DNA of 64,000 bases from Bacteroidota bacterium. GTDB lineage: Bacteria; Bacteroidota; Bacteroidia; Cytophagales; Cyclobacteriaceae. Below the pieces are notes generated by a model. The model was not told the DNA's origin. It saw only the letters and a program-made list of their open reading frames with translations, and ran no database searches. The position numbers and the translations under genes are program-made. The DNA lies in NCBI GenBank assembly GCA_018267135.1, contig JAFDZA010000010.1, positions 1 through 64,000 of the forward strand. Direction: 5' to 3'. Positions within the stretch are counted from its first letter, which is position 1, and each line of letters opens with the position of its first letter. This document shows positions 17,176-25,777 of this stretch, one piece after another.

Positions 17176-18317
17176 TGAAAATTAGTTCACGCCTTCCGGA
17201 AATCAGCACTTCCATTTTCAGTGTTATGTCTAAAATGGCGTTGGAGCATCATGCTCTCAACCTTTCGCAGGGCTTCCCCGATTTTTCCGTTTCCGGAAAA
17301 TTAATAGACCTCATTTATCAAAAAATGAAAGAAGGGCACAACCAATATGCCCCCATGCCCGGCTTGCCGGCACTTCGAAAAACCATTAGCGAAGTTATTT
17401 TTAAAACCTATCAGCGAGAGATAAACGCTGAAACAGAAATTACCATTACGGCCGGGGGCACCGAAGCCATTTTTTCATCTATTGCCGCCTTAATCAAACC
17501 GGGCGATGAAGTGCTTTTATTCGATCCTTCGTACGACTCCTACGATCCGGCCATCCGGCTGAACGGAGGCCTGCCGGTTCATCTGAATTTATTGCCGCCT
17601 CATTTTGCTATTGACTGGGATGAGGTAAAGAAAAAGATTACTTCGCATACGCGGATGATCATGGTCAACACCCCGCATAATCCGGCAGGTTCGGTATTGT
17701 GTTCTGCCGATCTCAAAATTTTACAAGAGCTGGCCGAAGAGCATAACCTGATTGTGCTGAGCGATGAAGTTTACGAACGGATTATTTTTGATAACCAAAT
17801 TCATGAGTCTGTTTTAAAATATCCTGATCTGGCTAACCGCAGCATCGCCATTTTTTCGTTTGGTAAAACTTTTCATGCCACCGGCTGGAAAGTAGGCTAT
17901 GCCGTAGCCCCCGAAGTTCTCTCAAATGAAATCCGCAAAGCCCACCAGTTCATTACCTTCAGCGTGAATACACCAGTGCAAATGGCTTTAGCCGATTTTA
18001 TGGCCGACCCGGAAAATTATTTACACCTCTGTCATTTTTATCAACAAAAACGCGATTTCTTTCTCTACCAGATTAAGGGCACCTCGCTGAAGCCGCTGCC
18101 CTGCCACGGCAGCTATTTTCAACTGCTTTCTTACGAAGGCGTTTCTCAAAAAAATGATATGGACATGGCCCAATGGATGACGAAGGAAATGAAACTGGCC
18201 CCTATACCCGTTTCGGCTTTTTATAAAGACCAAACCGACCCTAAATTATTGCGCTTTTGTTTTGCCAAAAACGAAGATACTTTGCAAAAGGCAGGCGAAA
18301 TATTGAAAAGGATTTAA
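17175..18317 (+). CDS. Methionine aminotransferase (YbdL/KAT-like, PLP fold type I)
   Basis: A 380-residue class I/II aminotransferase. The PLP lysine is Lys231 (SFGKTFHATGWKVGY). NTPHNPAGSV and SDEVYERIIFD are the PLP-contacting motifs, and FCFAKNEDTL near the C-terminus contains the substrate-binding Arg region. The closest family is YbdL, which transaminates methionine with 2-oxo acids. The next gene is an omega-amidase (nitrilase fold), and this pairing closes the methionine salvage pathway: glutamine-type transamination produces an alpha-keto acid that the amidase hydrolyses. The pairing is a strong contextual support. Confidence 0.9.
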   Translation: MKISSRLPEISTSIFSVMSKMALEHHALNLSQGFPDFSVSGKLIDLIYQKMKEGHNQYAPMPGLPALRKTISEVIFKTYQREINAETEITITAGGTEAIFSSIAALIKPGDEVLLFDPSYDSYDPAIRLNGGLPVHLNLLPPHFAIDWDEVKKKITSHTRMIMVNTPHNPAGSVLCSADLKILQELAEEHNLIVLSDEVYERIIFDNQIHESVLKYPDLANRSIAIFSFGKTFHATGWKVGYAVAPEVLSNEIRKAHQFITFSVNTPVQMALADFMADPENYLHLCHFYQQKRDFFLYQIKGTSLKPLPCHGSYFQLLSYEGVSQKNDMDMAQWMTKEMKLAPIPVSAFYKDQTDPKLLRFCFAKNEDTLQKAGEILKRI

Positions 18318-18372
18318 CCGGCTTAGGTTTTCTTTGCTTTGATTTGTTTCTTTGCACTCCGTTTCAGAAGCC

Positions 18373-19206
18373 ATGCAAGATTTAAAGATTACCATCATTC
18401 AATCCGACCTCCATTGGGAAGACATCGGGGCCAATCTGGCCATGTTTGAAGAAAAAATCTGGCATGCCGGCCCCACAGACGTAATCGTACTCCCTGAAAT
18501 GTTTACCACCGGCTTTACCATGCGAGCCAACAAGCTGGCCGAAATGATGAACCTGCGCACCTTTAAATGGATGAAGCAGATGGCCGACCAAACGGGCGCT
18601 CTTATTTTGGGTAGCTTTATTGCCCATGTGCACGAACGCTACTACAACCGGTTGCTGTGGATGGAACCGGGAGGAAATTTTAAAACATACGACAAAAGAC
18701 ATCTCTTCCGTATGGCCGATGAACACTCGGTGTATGCACAAGGCGAAAGTTTGCTGATCGGGCATTGGAAAGGCTGGCGGATTTGTCCGCTCATCTGTTA
18801 TGATCTCCGTTTTCCGGTGTGGAGCCGCAACAAATGGAATGCTTCGTTGAAGAAGGCATCGTACGATTTGCTGGTGTATGTAGCCAACTGGCCCGAAGTG
18901 CGGGCTACCGCCTGGGAAACCCTGCTGCGCGCGCGCGCCATAGAAAATTTAAGTTACTGCGTGGGTGTAAACCGCGTGGGCACCGATGGCAATGGAATAG
19001 AATACAATGGCCACAGTGCCATTATCGGCCCCAAGGGAGATCCTATTTTTACGGTAGAAGGAGTGGAAGCTGTAAAAACCGTAGAACTCAACGCCCATGC
19101 CCTGCAAGCCTACCGCGACCGTTTCCCAGCCTTTCTGGATGCAGACGACTTTTCTATTGACTCTGAAATTTTTGAAGAGCGTGATTTTCTGAGCGGGTTG
19201 AGCTGA
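18373..19206 (+). CDS. Omega-amidase, nitrilase superfamily (YafV-like)
   Basis: A 277-residue cytosolic hydrolase for alpha-ketoglutaramate or alpha-ketosuccinamate. The nitrilase triad is visible: Glu42 (LPEMFTTGF), Lys108 (YDKRHLF) and Cys142 (PLICYDLRFP). It follows the methionine aminotransferase, the usual partnership in methionine salvage. The ATG at 18373 is chosen over a TTG at 18352 because a promoter-like TTTCTTTG (18347-18354) spans that TTG, and because MQDLKITIIQ is a typical opening. It ends a run of genes on the plus strand. Confidence 0.92.
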   Translation: MQDLKITIIQSDLHWEDIGANLAMFEEKIWHAGPTDVIVLPEMFTTGFTMRANKLAEMMNLRTFKWMKQMADQTGALILGSFIAHVHERYYNRLLWMEPGGNFKTYDKRHLFRMADEHSVYAQGESLLIGHWKGWRICPLICYDLRFPVWSRNKWNASLKKASYDLLVYVANWPEVRATAWETLLRARAIENLSYCVGVNRVGTDGNGIEYNGHSAIIGPKGDPIFTVEGVEAVKTVELNAHALQAYRDRFPAFLDADDFSIDSEIFEERDFLSGLS

Positions 19207-19279
19207 CCTGAAAAGAAAGGAACCCTGATCAAATTAAAAGTTGAATTATAGAACCGATGCCCGAAAAAAAGAATCCTGC

Positions 19280-20100
19280 TTACCTTAAAATAGTTTGCAA
19301 CATCCGCTGGATATCCGGTTGATTCATGTTTTTCTTCCAAACTTCAATATTGGATTGCAAGTCTCTCAAATTACGTCCGCGCTCTAATGCCGATTGCGAC
19401 TGTTCTATCAGAATCTTGCAAGCGCTCTTCATTGTTTTACCCAATAATACTTCATTAAAATAAGTTTGGTCTCGCTTCTCGAAAAACAAATAATATCGAC
19501 AAACAAAGATGATCATGGCCGTGCTCCCTGCTAAAACTGAATGGGATCTATTGGTTAAACGTGGTAAAGCAATGGAGGCGTCTAACCCATTGGCATAGCA
19601 TTAAGTTCATCCAACAAAAAGAAGAAATCTTGCTTCCCTTCCGTGCCTTGTAAATAAGTATCGGCATAAAAAATCTTTTCATCGGCTGTTAGAGAAGCGT
19701 AGATAAGATTAACCGGTGTTTCATTTAACTTTTTATACTCGTCTGGCGTAAGTGAATTGATTTTTAATTCAGAATCATTGATCAGATAAAAAGTAGGGCA
19801 GCTATTGGTATTGGTTTTTATGGCATCCAGATAATGAATTGATTCATGCACTACGGTTTCCAAATCCATCACCATATCGTTATCGGTTTTGCAGCTAATC
19901 ATTTTTTTTACCGATTCCTGTTGATCTTTTTCCAGCGCATTATAAATAGTTATGCCTCGTGAGTATTTATTTTTCATTAGCGAAAAAGCCAGTTCGATAC
20001 AGGCCGTTTTTTGTGCTTCCACGATCAATGGTAAAACACAAATAAAAAGGGCAGCGCAAATTACACCTGAGCCTTTAAAATTATTAATGGCAAAACTCAT
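19280..20100 (-). pseudogene. Exported zincin-like metallopeptidase homologue, frameshifted
   Basis: Two reading frames join into one protein of about 273 residues. The first (20100 to 19582) has a signal-peptide-like segment (about 10-29, ending VEAQ) and a zinc-peptidase motif HESIH (85-89) with FLLDELNA downstream as a possible third-ligand segment. It then stops early at MPMG. The second frame continues to 19280. Restoring one base near 19597 converts the join to DELNAYANGLDASIALPR and opens the whole frame. The downstream frame has no start signal of its own. I read this as one gene broken by a single-base deletion, or a sequencing error. The substrate is unknown. Confidence 0.7.
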
Positions 20101-20159
20101 TGTCCGTTATCTTAGAAGAAACTTGTACGGCCTGTATCAAAACCCGCTTGCGCGCTGGT

Positions 20160-21437
20160 TTACTTCAATTCTCTACCTGATTTATCAATGGAAAAAGACC
20201 TCTCGCCTAATTTCACCTGGGCCTTTCCATTGGTATAATCACTTACGTCATCATACTTTACAGGGACTATCTCATTTCCTGATTTATCAATAAAACCGTA
20301 TTTGTTATTCAGCTTCACCCATGTAAGCCCTTCTTTAAAATCACTTACGTCATCATACTTTACAGGAACTACCTCTTTTCCGGATTTATCAATAAAACCG
20401 TATTTGTTATTCTGCTTCACCCATGCAAGCCCTTCTTTAAAATCACCTATGTCATCATATTTAAGCGGAGCAATCTCTGCTCCCGATTTATTAATAATTC
20501 CCCATTTGCCATCAACGAAAGTGCTATCATTCTTAAATCGCCCGCCAATATTCACTTCCGCTAATCCATCCTTAAAAGCCAATATGATAGAGTACCTAGA
20601 AGGGATTACCTCTTTTCCTGATTTATCAATAAAACCATATTTGTTATTCAGCATTACCTTTGCAAGCCCTTCTTTAAAATCACCTATGTCATCGTATTTA
20701 ACCGGAACAATCTCCACTCCTGATTTATTAATAATTCCCCATTTGCCCTCAACAATAGTGCTATCATTCTTAAATCGCCCGCCTATATTCACTTCCGCTA
20801 ATCCATCCTTAAAATCCAATATGAAAGAATATTTATTAAAAGGGATGATCTCTTTTCCTGTATTGTCTATAACGCCTGCCTTTTCGTTTAAAAATACAGT
20901 TGCCATCCCTTCATTATAATTCCATGCACTATCATATTTAAAAGGAATTATCACTTTTCCTTCTTTGTTGATGTAGCCGCATTTGTTGTTTGATGTGGTA
21001 ATTACGCTAAGGCCATCTTGAAAACTCTTTACTCGTTTATACTTAGTAGGAATTATTTCGTTGCCGTTTTTATCAATAAATCCCCACAACCCGCCTCCAT
21101 CAAACCCCAAAGAGTCAATAAATTTACCGCCTGTGTTGACGGCCGCTAGTCCTTCGATAAAATCATACGCATAGTCATACCGCAACGCCATCTCTTTACC
21201 GGCCATATTTACAAAGCCAAATTTGGGTCCATTTTTGGTGTTTAAAATTATTCTCCCCATTCCTTCTGAAAACGCTTCGCCACTTCCGTCATATTTAGGT
21301 TGAATAACAATTTTACCCTGCGCGTCCTTATAGCCGTATTTACCATTGTCGCTTTGGAAGTAAACCAAGCCTTGCGATAAAGTTCTGCCTGATAAAGCAG
21401 AAACCAGCAGAAAAATAAATAAAGATTTTGTTTTCAT
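20160..21437 (-). CDS. Exported WG-repeat protein
   Basis: A 425-residue protein with a signal peptide (about 1-21) followed almost entirely by WG (KWG) repeats of about 34 residues with the pattern G-[FI]-I-[DN]-K-x-G-x-E-x-x-P-x-K-Y-D-D, at least ten copies. Some units carry an 11-residue insertion (NIGGRFKNDS). The repeats are thought to form a beta-rich binding platform; no catalytic motif is present. The DNA has two tandem copies of a unit of about 237-240 nt (20395-20631 and 20632-20868), so part of the array is recently duplicated. It belongs to the minus-strand run of exported proteins. Confidence 0.88.
   Translation of the reverse strand: MKTKSLFIFLLVSALSGRTLSQGLVYFQSDNGKYGYKDAQGKIVIQPKYDGSGEAFSEGMGRIILNTKNGPKFGFVNMAGKEMALRYDYAYDFIEGLAAVNTGGKFIDSLGFDGGGLWGFIDKNGNEIIPTKYKRVKSFQDGLSVITTSNNKCGYINKEGKVIIPFKYDSAWNYNEGMATVFLNEKAGVIDNTGKEIIPFNKYSFILDFKDGLAEVNIGGRFKNDSTIVEGKWGIINKSGVEIVPVKYDDIGDFKEGLAKVMLNNKYGFIDKSGKEVIPSRYSIILAFKDGLAEVNIGGRFKNDSTFVDGKWGIINKSGAEIAPLKYDDIGDFKEGLAWVKQNNKYGFIDKSGKEVVPVKYDDVSDFKEGLTWVKLNNKYGFIDKSGNEIVPVKYDDVSDYTNGKAQVKLGERSFSIDKSGRELK
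20395..20868 (-). repeat. Tandem 237-240 nt duplication within the WG-repeat gene
   Basis: The two blocks keep long identical stretches, for example the codons for GGRFKNDST, GKWGIINKSG and YDDIGDFKEGLA. They differ by one codon in length. Each encodes two WG units, one with the 11-residue insertion. Confidence 0.75.
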
Positions 21438-21575
21438 AGTTGTGGGGGGATAGGTTTATTAATCTTGAATTGATATTAAAATTTGTTTGTAGTAAGCCTA
21501 TTGTATGTTCGTGTTAAAAAAACATGTACTCATATAGAAGCGGGGTTGCATCAACGAATATCTTTCCGGGGTTCA

Positions 21576-23360
21576 TTAAAAAAGTGTTTGATTAATGAGC
21601 GCCACTACAAAAATGCTGAGCAGGAACCAGCCGATAAACCCTTCTATAATGCAAAGGTTTCGCACAAAGCCTTTAGCCGGTATATCGCCAAACCCAAGAG
21701 TAACAAAGGAGTTTACACTGAGCATAAAAGAGTGAAACCATCCGGACAACAACATTTTTGTGCGCGAAAACAAATTTTTGAAATTTGTTTTCTCATTTGA
21801 CCGACTGAACAGTGATCTCCTCATTTCAATAAAATTAAATTCCAGGTTCCCGTTCCAGTCAGATGGAAACGCAAAGTAGATGAAGCTAAAAAATAAAATT
21901 ATATAAATTGAAACCAGAATAGCTTTGGCCGGATCGGTACCGTGCGATGTGTAGGCTTTTATAAGCCTGTTGAGTGAAAGACTGATTAATGTTTTGATAC
22001 TGAAATCATCCTTTAACTGATTGTACAGGTAATCTCCTTCTAAGTCTTTAATGTAAACATAGCACTGGTTGGACGACTTAAGATCGCCATTTGATTTGAA
22101 CACCTGATACAGCCGGTATAAGGATGCATGCAACCCATTGAAGCAATACTCATTACTCAATTCATCAGAAGTTTTGGCGTAATATGGAAAAGTTAGAATG
22201 TCGCCCTGAAGCTGATTTAGAAAAGCGGCTGAGTCTTTGGCCGGTACGCGTAGGGTTCCGAGCTCAATATAATTCGAGAAAAAACCAGCCCCCTTTATGT
22301 CGCTCCATGTGTAGGTATTTTCTTCCGGAAACCGAAAGTCCATCAAATTCACGGTTCCTGAAATCTGAACGTCTTTAAGTGTAAGTTCACTCATTTCTCC
22401 GTTCAGGATTAATGCCGACTGAACTGTAGTATGCCTTAATTGAAGCCTGCTATCTTCATCTGCGCCATAGAACGTGATGTACTGGTGAGGGTTTTTGCTA
22501 TAAAATTTACAATGCGATAGTAGAGAGCCACTCCGTTTATTTCTCCCAAAATCAAACTGGTTAACCGGGGAAAATTCTTTAAGCCAAGACACTGAAGTTT
22601 TTGCCTTAACTGTATTTTTAATTTCAAAAAAATTGATACTGTCTAAGCTTATGTTAAGGTATTGGTCTTCAAACCCTGAATTACCTGTAATGGAAGTGTA
22701 GTTATAAAAAGAACATTTTGAGAGCACCAGGCTCCCTAAATTGTTATTATCTATTTCCGTGTTGGCACGAAAAGAGCAATGGGTGAAGACACAAGAAGAG
22801 TCTGGTGAGTGTTGACCAATTTTAGAATTAAAAATTTTTACATCCGCCTTAAATTCAGTGTTATCGATAAGTAGATTTTCTACGGTTACATTGTCTATAC
22901 TTAAATTGCTGGAAAACGTGCAATCGAAAAATACCATTGCCGATTTATCAAACTCTTCATCATAGTCGTTATTTTGATCTCTAATTTCGCATTTGAAAAA
23001 GGTTATTTCCCGGAAAGCAAAATGCGAACAAACCAGATTGTCGAATTGGCAATGACCAAAATACAGCACCGCGGGAACGATTATTCTATCGACTGAATCG
23101 AGCTTAAGTTTTGATTTATGTTTTTGAAGAAGCAAGTAGTATAAAAAACTGTCGCCATCACTAATCGTGTCCTGATCATTTACCGGATCATTTACCCGAT
23201 AATTTTCAAAACTCAACGTGTCATCTTCAGAAAAAATAGCCTTCTCCATTACTTCAACAATGGAGATGTCTTTCAATTTTTGCGCAGAAGTTGTTTGCGC
23301 CAAAATATGGAAACTGGAAGTTACCATCAAGAGGATTAACCCATATTTCAGATTGTTCAT
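21576..23360 (-). CDS. Two-TM potassium-channel-like protein with exported N-terminal beta-helix-like domain
   Basis: A 594-residue protein. A signal peptide (1-22, ending ILAQ) is followed by about 400 residues of short beta-rich, pentapeptide-like repeats (patterns such as F-x-x-C-x-F and L-x-L-x-x-V). The C-terminus has the layout of a two-transmembrane K+ channel: TM1 about 480-498, a pore helix with a selectivity filter TLGFG (554-558, followed by Asp), and TM2 about 568-590. The filter matches the TVGYG type. Since the N-domain follows a signal peptide, it should face the periplasm, with the pore as a C-terminal membrane anchor. Gating ligand and ion are unknown. Confidence 0.75.
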   Translation of the reverse strand: MNNLKYGLILLMVTSSFHILAQTTSAQKLKDISIVEVMEKAIFSEDDTLSFENYRVNDPVNDQDTISDGDSFLYYLLLQKHKSKLKLDSVDRIIVPAVLYFGHCQFDNLVCSHFAFREITFFKCEIRDQNNDYDEEFDKSAMVFFDCTFSSNLSIDNVTVENLLIDNTEFKADVKIFNSKIGQHSPDSSCVFTHCSFRANTEIDNNNLGSLVLSKCSFYNYTSITGNSGFEDQYLNISLDSINFFEIKNTVKAKTSVSWLKEFSPVNQFDFGRNKRSGSLLSHCKFYSKNPHQYITFYGADEDSRLQLRHTTVQSALILNGEMSELTLKDVQISGTVNLMDFRFPEENTYTWSDIKGAGFFSNYIELGTLRVPAKDSAAFLNQLQGDILTFPYYAKTSDELSNEYCFNGLHASLYRLYQVFKSNGDLKSSNQCYVYIKDLEGDYLYNQLKDDFSIKTLISLSLNRLIKAYTSHGTDPAKAILVSIYIILFFSFIYFAFPSDWNGNLEFNFIEMRRSLFSRSNEKTNFKNLFSRTKMLLSGWFHSFMLSVNSFVTLGFGDIPAKGFVRNLCIIEGFIGWFLLSIFVVALINQTLF

Positions 23361-23475
23361 TGTAATTTTTTATCGTTAAAAAATAATTTTCTGATCCTAA
23401 AAGGAAAATACTATTTTCTTCATGGGGTTGATATGATTAAATGCAGACATCATGGCCGCTGAAAAATCTAAGTCT

Positions 23476-25026
23476 TCATTCTTTCTTCTCGGTTTCGGTT
23501 TCATGATGAATAAAATGAGTAAACCCAATCATAAAATTGATAGATGAGTAATGGATATTGTTGTCGGCCAGTTGCGTACCAAACAGGGAATCGGCATGGT
23601 TAGGTGTGTTCATGTTTACCCATTGCAACTGGTTGGGGGCCGAGCCCAGTTGATAATCGGCACCAAAAGTTATGGTACTGTGCTTTTTTTTGTACGAAAT
23701 GCCCACGGTATGATGAAAGATATCCCACGAACTTTGGTTGATAATGATTTTACCAACCTGGTTATTTAAAGCCGAATAATTTAGAAACTTATCGTCTTTG
23801 GCGTAGTTCATATCGGTAGCAAAACCGAGGTGAAGCGCCAGTTGGCGGCTCACCTGTTGTTGCAATGCCACCCCCAGATTGATTACACTGTTGTTATGAG
23901 CATACAAAGTCATATAACCACTGTCGAGATACGTATTGACTGACCTGGGCAAAACAGGTGTTCTGATAAGAGGCGACATAATGTTGTAACGAGCCACGGT
24001 AGCAAACCACTCGCCTACCAGTGCGACAATGGTTTTTTCAGAATGATATTCGAGGCCAATGCTGACCGAGAGCGGAGTTTTGTATGTAGTGGCTAATTTT
24101 TCTTGCTTGTCATAAGCAATCAGGCCGGCATTTCCTCCGTTGGTCGTGTCCTTTACAAAATCGGTCGTCCATAACTGCTCGCGGGTAATTTCTCCTTTGC
24201 CGCCTAAATTAATTGACGGCAACGTGGCGGCTACTCCAATTTTAATGCGGCCGGTTTGAAAAGCGATACCGATTTTGGTATGAGTTCGGAAGTTGGCATA
24301 GCTTACATCTTGTGTTTCTGTGTTGGTGGCTATCTGGCGCGAAGTATCGCCCACTACGCGGCCATACGTATTGAAATAATAGTTGGTGTTTCGGTAATTA
24401 AAAAATTGGGTGAACCCCATTGAAAAGTGATCGCTAAACTGGTAGGCTAAAGCCATGCCCACCCCAATATCTTCTAATTTAGATTTGCGCGAAAAGCCGG
24501 TAACATAATTATAAGGCTCATTATAATTGGTGAAAAAAGTATTGGGCAGATCGCTTTCTTTGTCATAGCTGACTTCAAACTCGCTGTTTTGCTTCATCAT
24601 AAACATATACCCGCCTTTCCATTTTTTATTTTTAAAATCCAGCAACCCGGTAATGGCGGTGGGGTAGGTATAGTAATTAGCGCTGTTTATATCGTTGCCG
24701 GTGCCTGCTCCGTTTTGCAGTGCCAGGTTTTGAAACTTGAATAAATCGGCATGGATGGAGATGGCTGCCTCTTTAATATAAGCCAGGCGGGCGGGGTTGT
24801 AATAAACGGCCGAGTTATCGTTGCACCCTCCCACTACTGCGCCAGCCATCAAGGCCGACCGCACACCAAATTGCTGAGTCCAGTATTGGTTGTCTTGGCT
24901 ATAAACTGAGGTAGTAATAAAACAACTCAGAATTAAAAAATATAGCTTTGATAGAGCTCCAATGCTCAATCTATCGTCATTTTTAAAACCCTTTCTTCGT
25001 TTTTTAAATACTAATTTGTCCATCAT
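23476..25026 (-). CDS. Outer-membrane beta-barrel protein, FadL/OmpP1-like
   Basis: A protein of about 516 residues. A charged N-terminal stretch is followed by a hydrophobic export signal (about 27-43, ending SVYSQ). Next comes a region like the plug of FadL/PorV-type proteins (VRSALMAGAVVGGCNDNSAVYYNPA), and then alternating amphipathic strands to a C-terminus with SSINFMIGFTHF. It is expected to form a hydrophobic-substrate channel or secretion-associated barrel. The starts at 25026 or 25023 are chosen because the preceding gene stops at 25028; the in-frame ATG at 25074 would overlap it by 47 nt. It is co-directional with the lipoprotein gene upstream, 1 nt apart. Confidence 0.7.
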   Translation of the reverse strand: MMDKLVFKKRRKGFKNDDRLSIGALSKLYFLILSCFITTSVYSQDNQYWTQQFGVRSALMAGAVVGGCNDNSAVYYNPARLAYIKEAAISIHADLFKFQNLALQNGAGTGNDINSANYYTYPTAITGLLDFKNKKWKGGYMFMMKQNSEFEVSYDKESDLPNTFFTNYNEPYNYVTGFSRKSKLEDIGVGMALAYQFSDHFSMGFTQFFNYRNTNYYFNTYGRVVGDTSRQIATNTETQDVSYANFRTHTKIGIAFQTGRIKIGVAATLPSINLGGKGEITREQLWTTDFVKDTTNGGNAGLIAYDKQEKLATTYKTPLSVSIGLEYHSEKTIVALVGEWFATVARYNIMSPLIRTPVLPRSVNTYLDSGYMTLYAHNNSVINLGVALQQQVSRQLALHLGFATDMNYAKDDKFLNYSALNNQVGKIIINQSSWDIFHHTVGISYKKKHSTITFGADYQLGSAPNQLQWVNMNTPNHADSLFGTQLADNNIHYSSINFMIGFTHFIHHETETEKKE

Positions 25027-25027
25027 C

Positions 25028-25774
25028 TTAATTACAGTTTGAATAGGAGTATTGAGTAGAGTATTGATTAGCACCGGTTGCCGTTTGCGTTACTCTATAG
25101 CCATTGCTATTATAGGTATAAGAATAATTAGTAATTTGAGCGGTTGCTCCGGTTTGGATGTAGGTGTACTTTATCGGATTATTAGTAGGCCGGAAAAAAA
25201 AATTAAAATCTTCATTTATAGGAAACGGGGTTGGGTTAGAATCATATTCATAGGTTTCTTTTCCCGTTAGATTGCCGTATGCGTTAAAATGATCTACCTC
25301 GGTATAGTTGTTACTCGATGTTGAGCCATAAGTGAAGATTAATTGAGAGACTGTTTGTGCCGAATTATTAACAATATTATTATGGGTGGAATTCGCTAAC
25401 TGGCCACTCGAGTTATACGCGTATCGAATCTCTTGAGTATAGTTATTCCAATTGACCTCAACCAATCTATTATTGTTGTCATAATTAAAATAATAAATGG
25501 TTGTTTGGCCATTACTTGTTTCGTTGATCTGTTGAATTCGCCCTTGTTGATCTCGTGTAATGACATCATTTTGCCCCTGATTATCAGAGTATAAGGTTAA
25601 TGTATTTGTGTTATCGTAAGTGTAAGAAATCTGACTTCCGTCAGAAAATACGACCAAAGACAAGTAACATTTAAGCGATGAATGAACTTCAAACGGATCA
25701 ACCGTTTGTTGGCAGCCTAAAAAAAATGCACTGCATAAGAAGGCCAGAAAGAATTTCATTTTCATGGGTTTCAA
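25028..25774 (-). CDS. Lipoprotein with YD/RHS-like repeats
   Basis: A 248-residue protein with a lipoprotein signal peptide: hydrophobic h-region and lipobox FFLGC, with Cys21 as the lipidation site. The rest is rich in Tyr, Asn and Ser with repeats resembling YD/RHS units (YTYDNTNTLTLYSDNQG, YFNYDNNNRLVEV, YAYNSSGQLA). These usually form a beta-strand shell. It is Asn-rich and probably displayed at the outer membrane. The start could also be Met4 or Met6. It is followed 1 nt later by the barrel gene and preceded by another exported protein gene 3 nt away, so the three are one operon. No specific function is recognised. Confidence 0.75.
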   Translation of the reverse strand: MKPMKMKFFLAFLCSAFFLGCQQTVDPFEVHSSLKCYLSLVVFSDGSQISYTYDNTNTLTLYSDNQGQNDVITRDQQGRIQQINETSNGQTTIYYFNYDNNNRLVEVNWNNYTQEIRYAYNSSGQLANSTHNNIVNNSAQTVSQLIFTYGSTSSNNYTEVDHFNAYGNLTGKETYEYDSNPTPFPINEDFNFFFRPTNNPIKYTYIQTGATAQITNYSYTYNSNGYRVTQTATGANQYSTQYSYSNCN

Positions 25775-25777
25775 TTT

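Noticed and set aside
20302..20919. Long plus-strand ORF (about 205 codons) opposite the WG-repeat gene
   Set aside because: It is the antisense frame of the repeat array; its protein is repetitive and Ser/Leu-rich only because the repeats are mirrored. No start signal or homology pattern.
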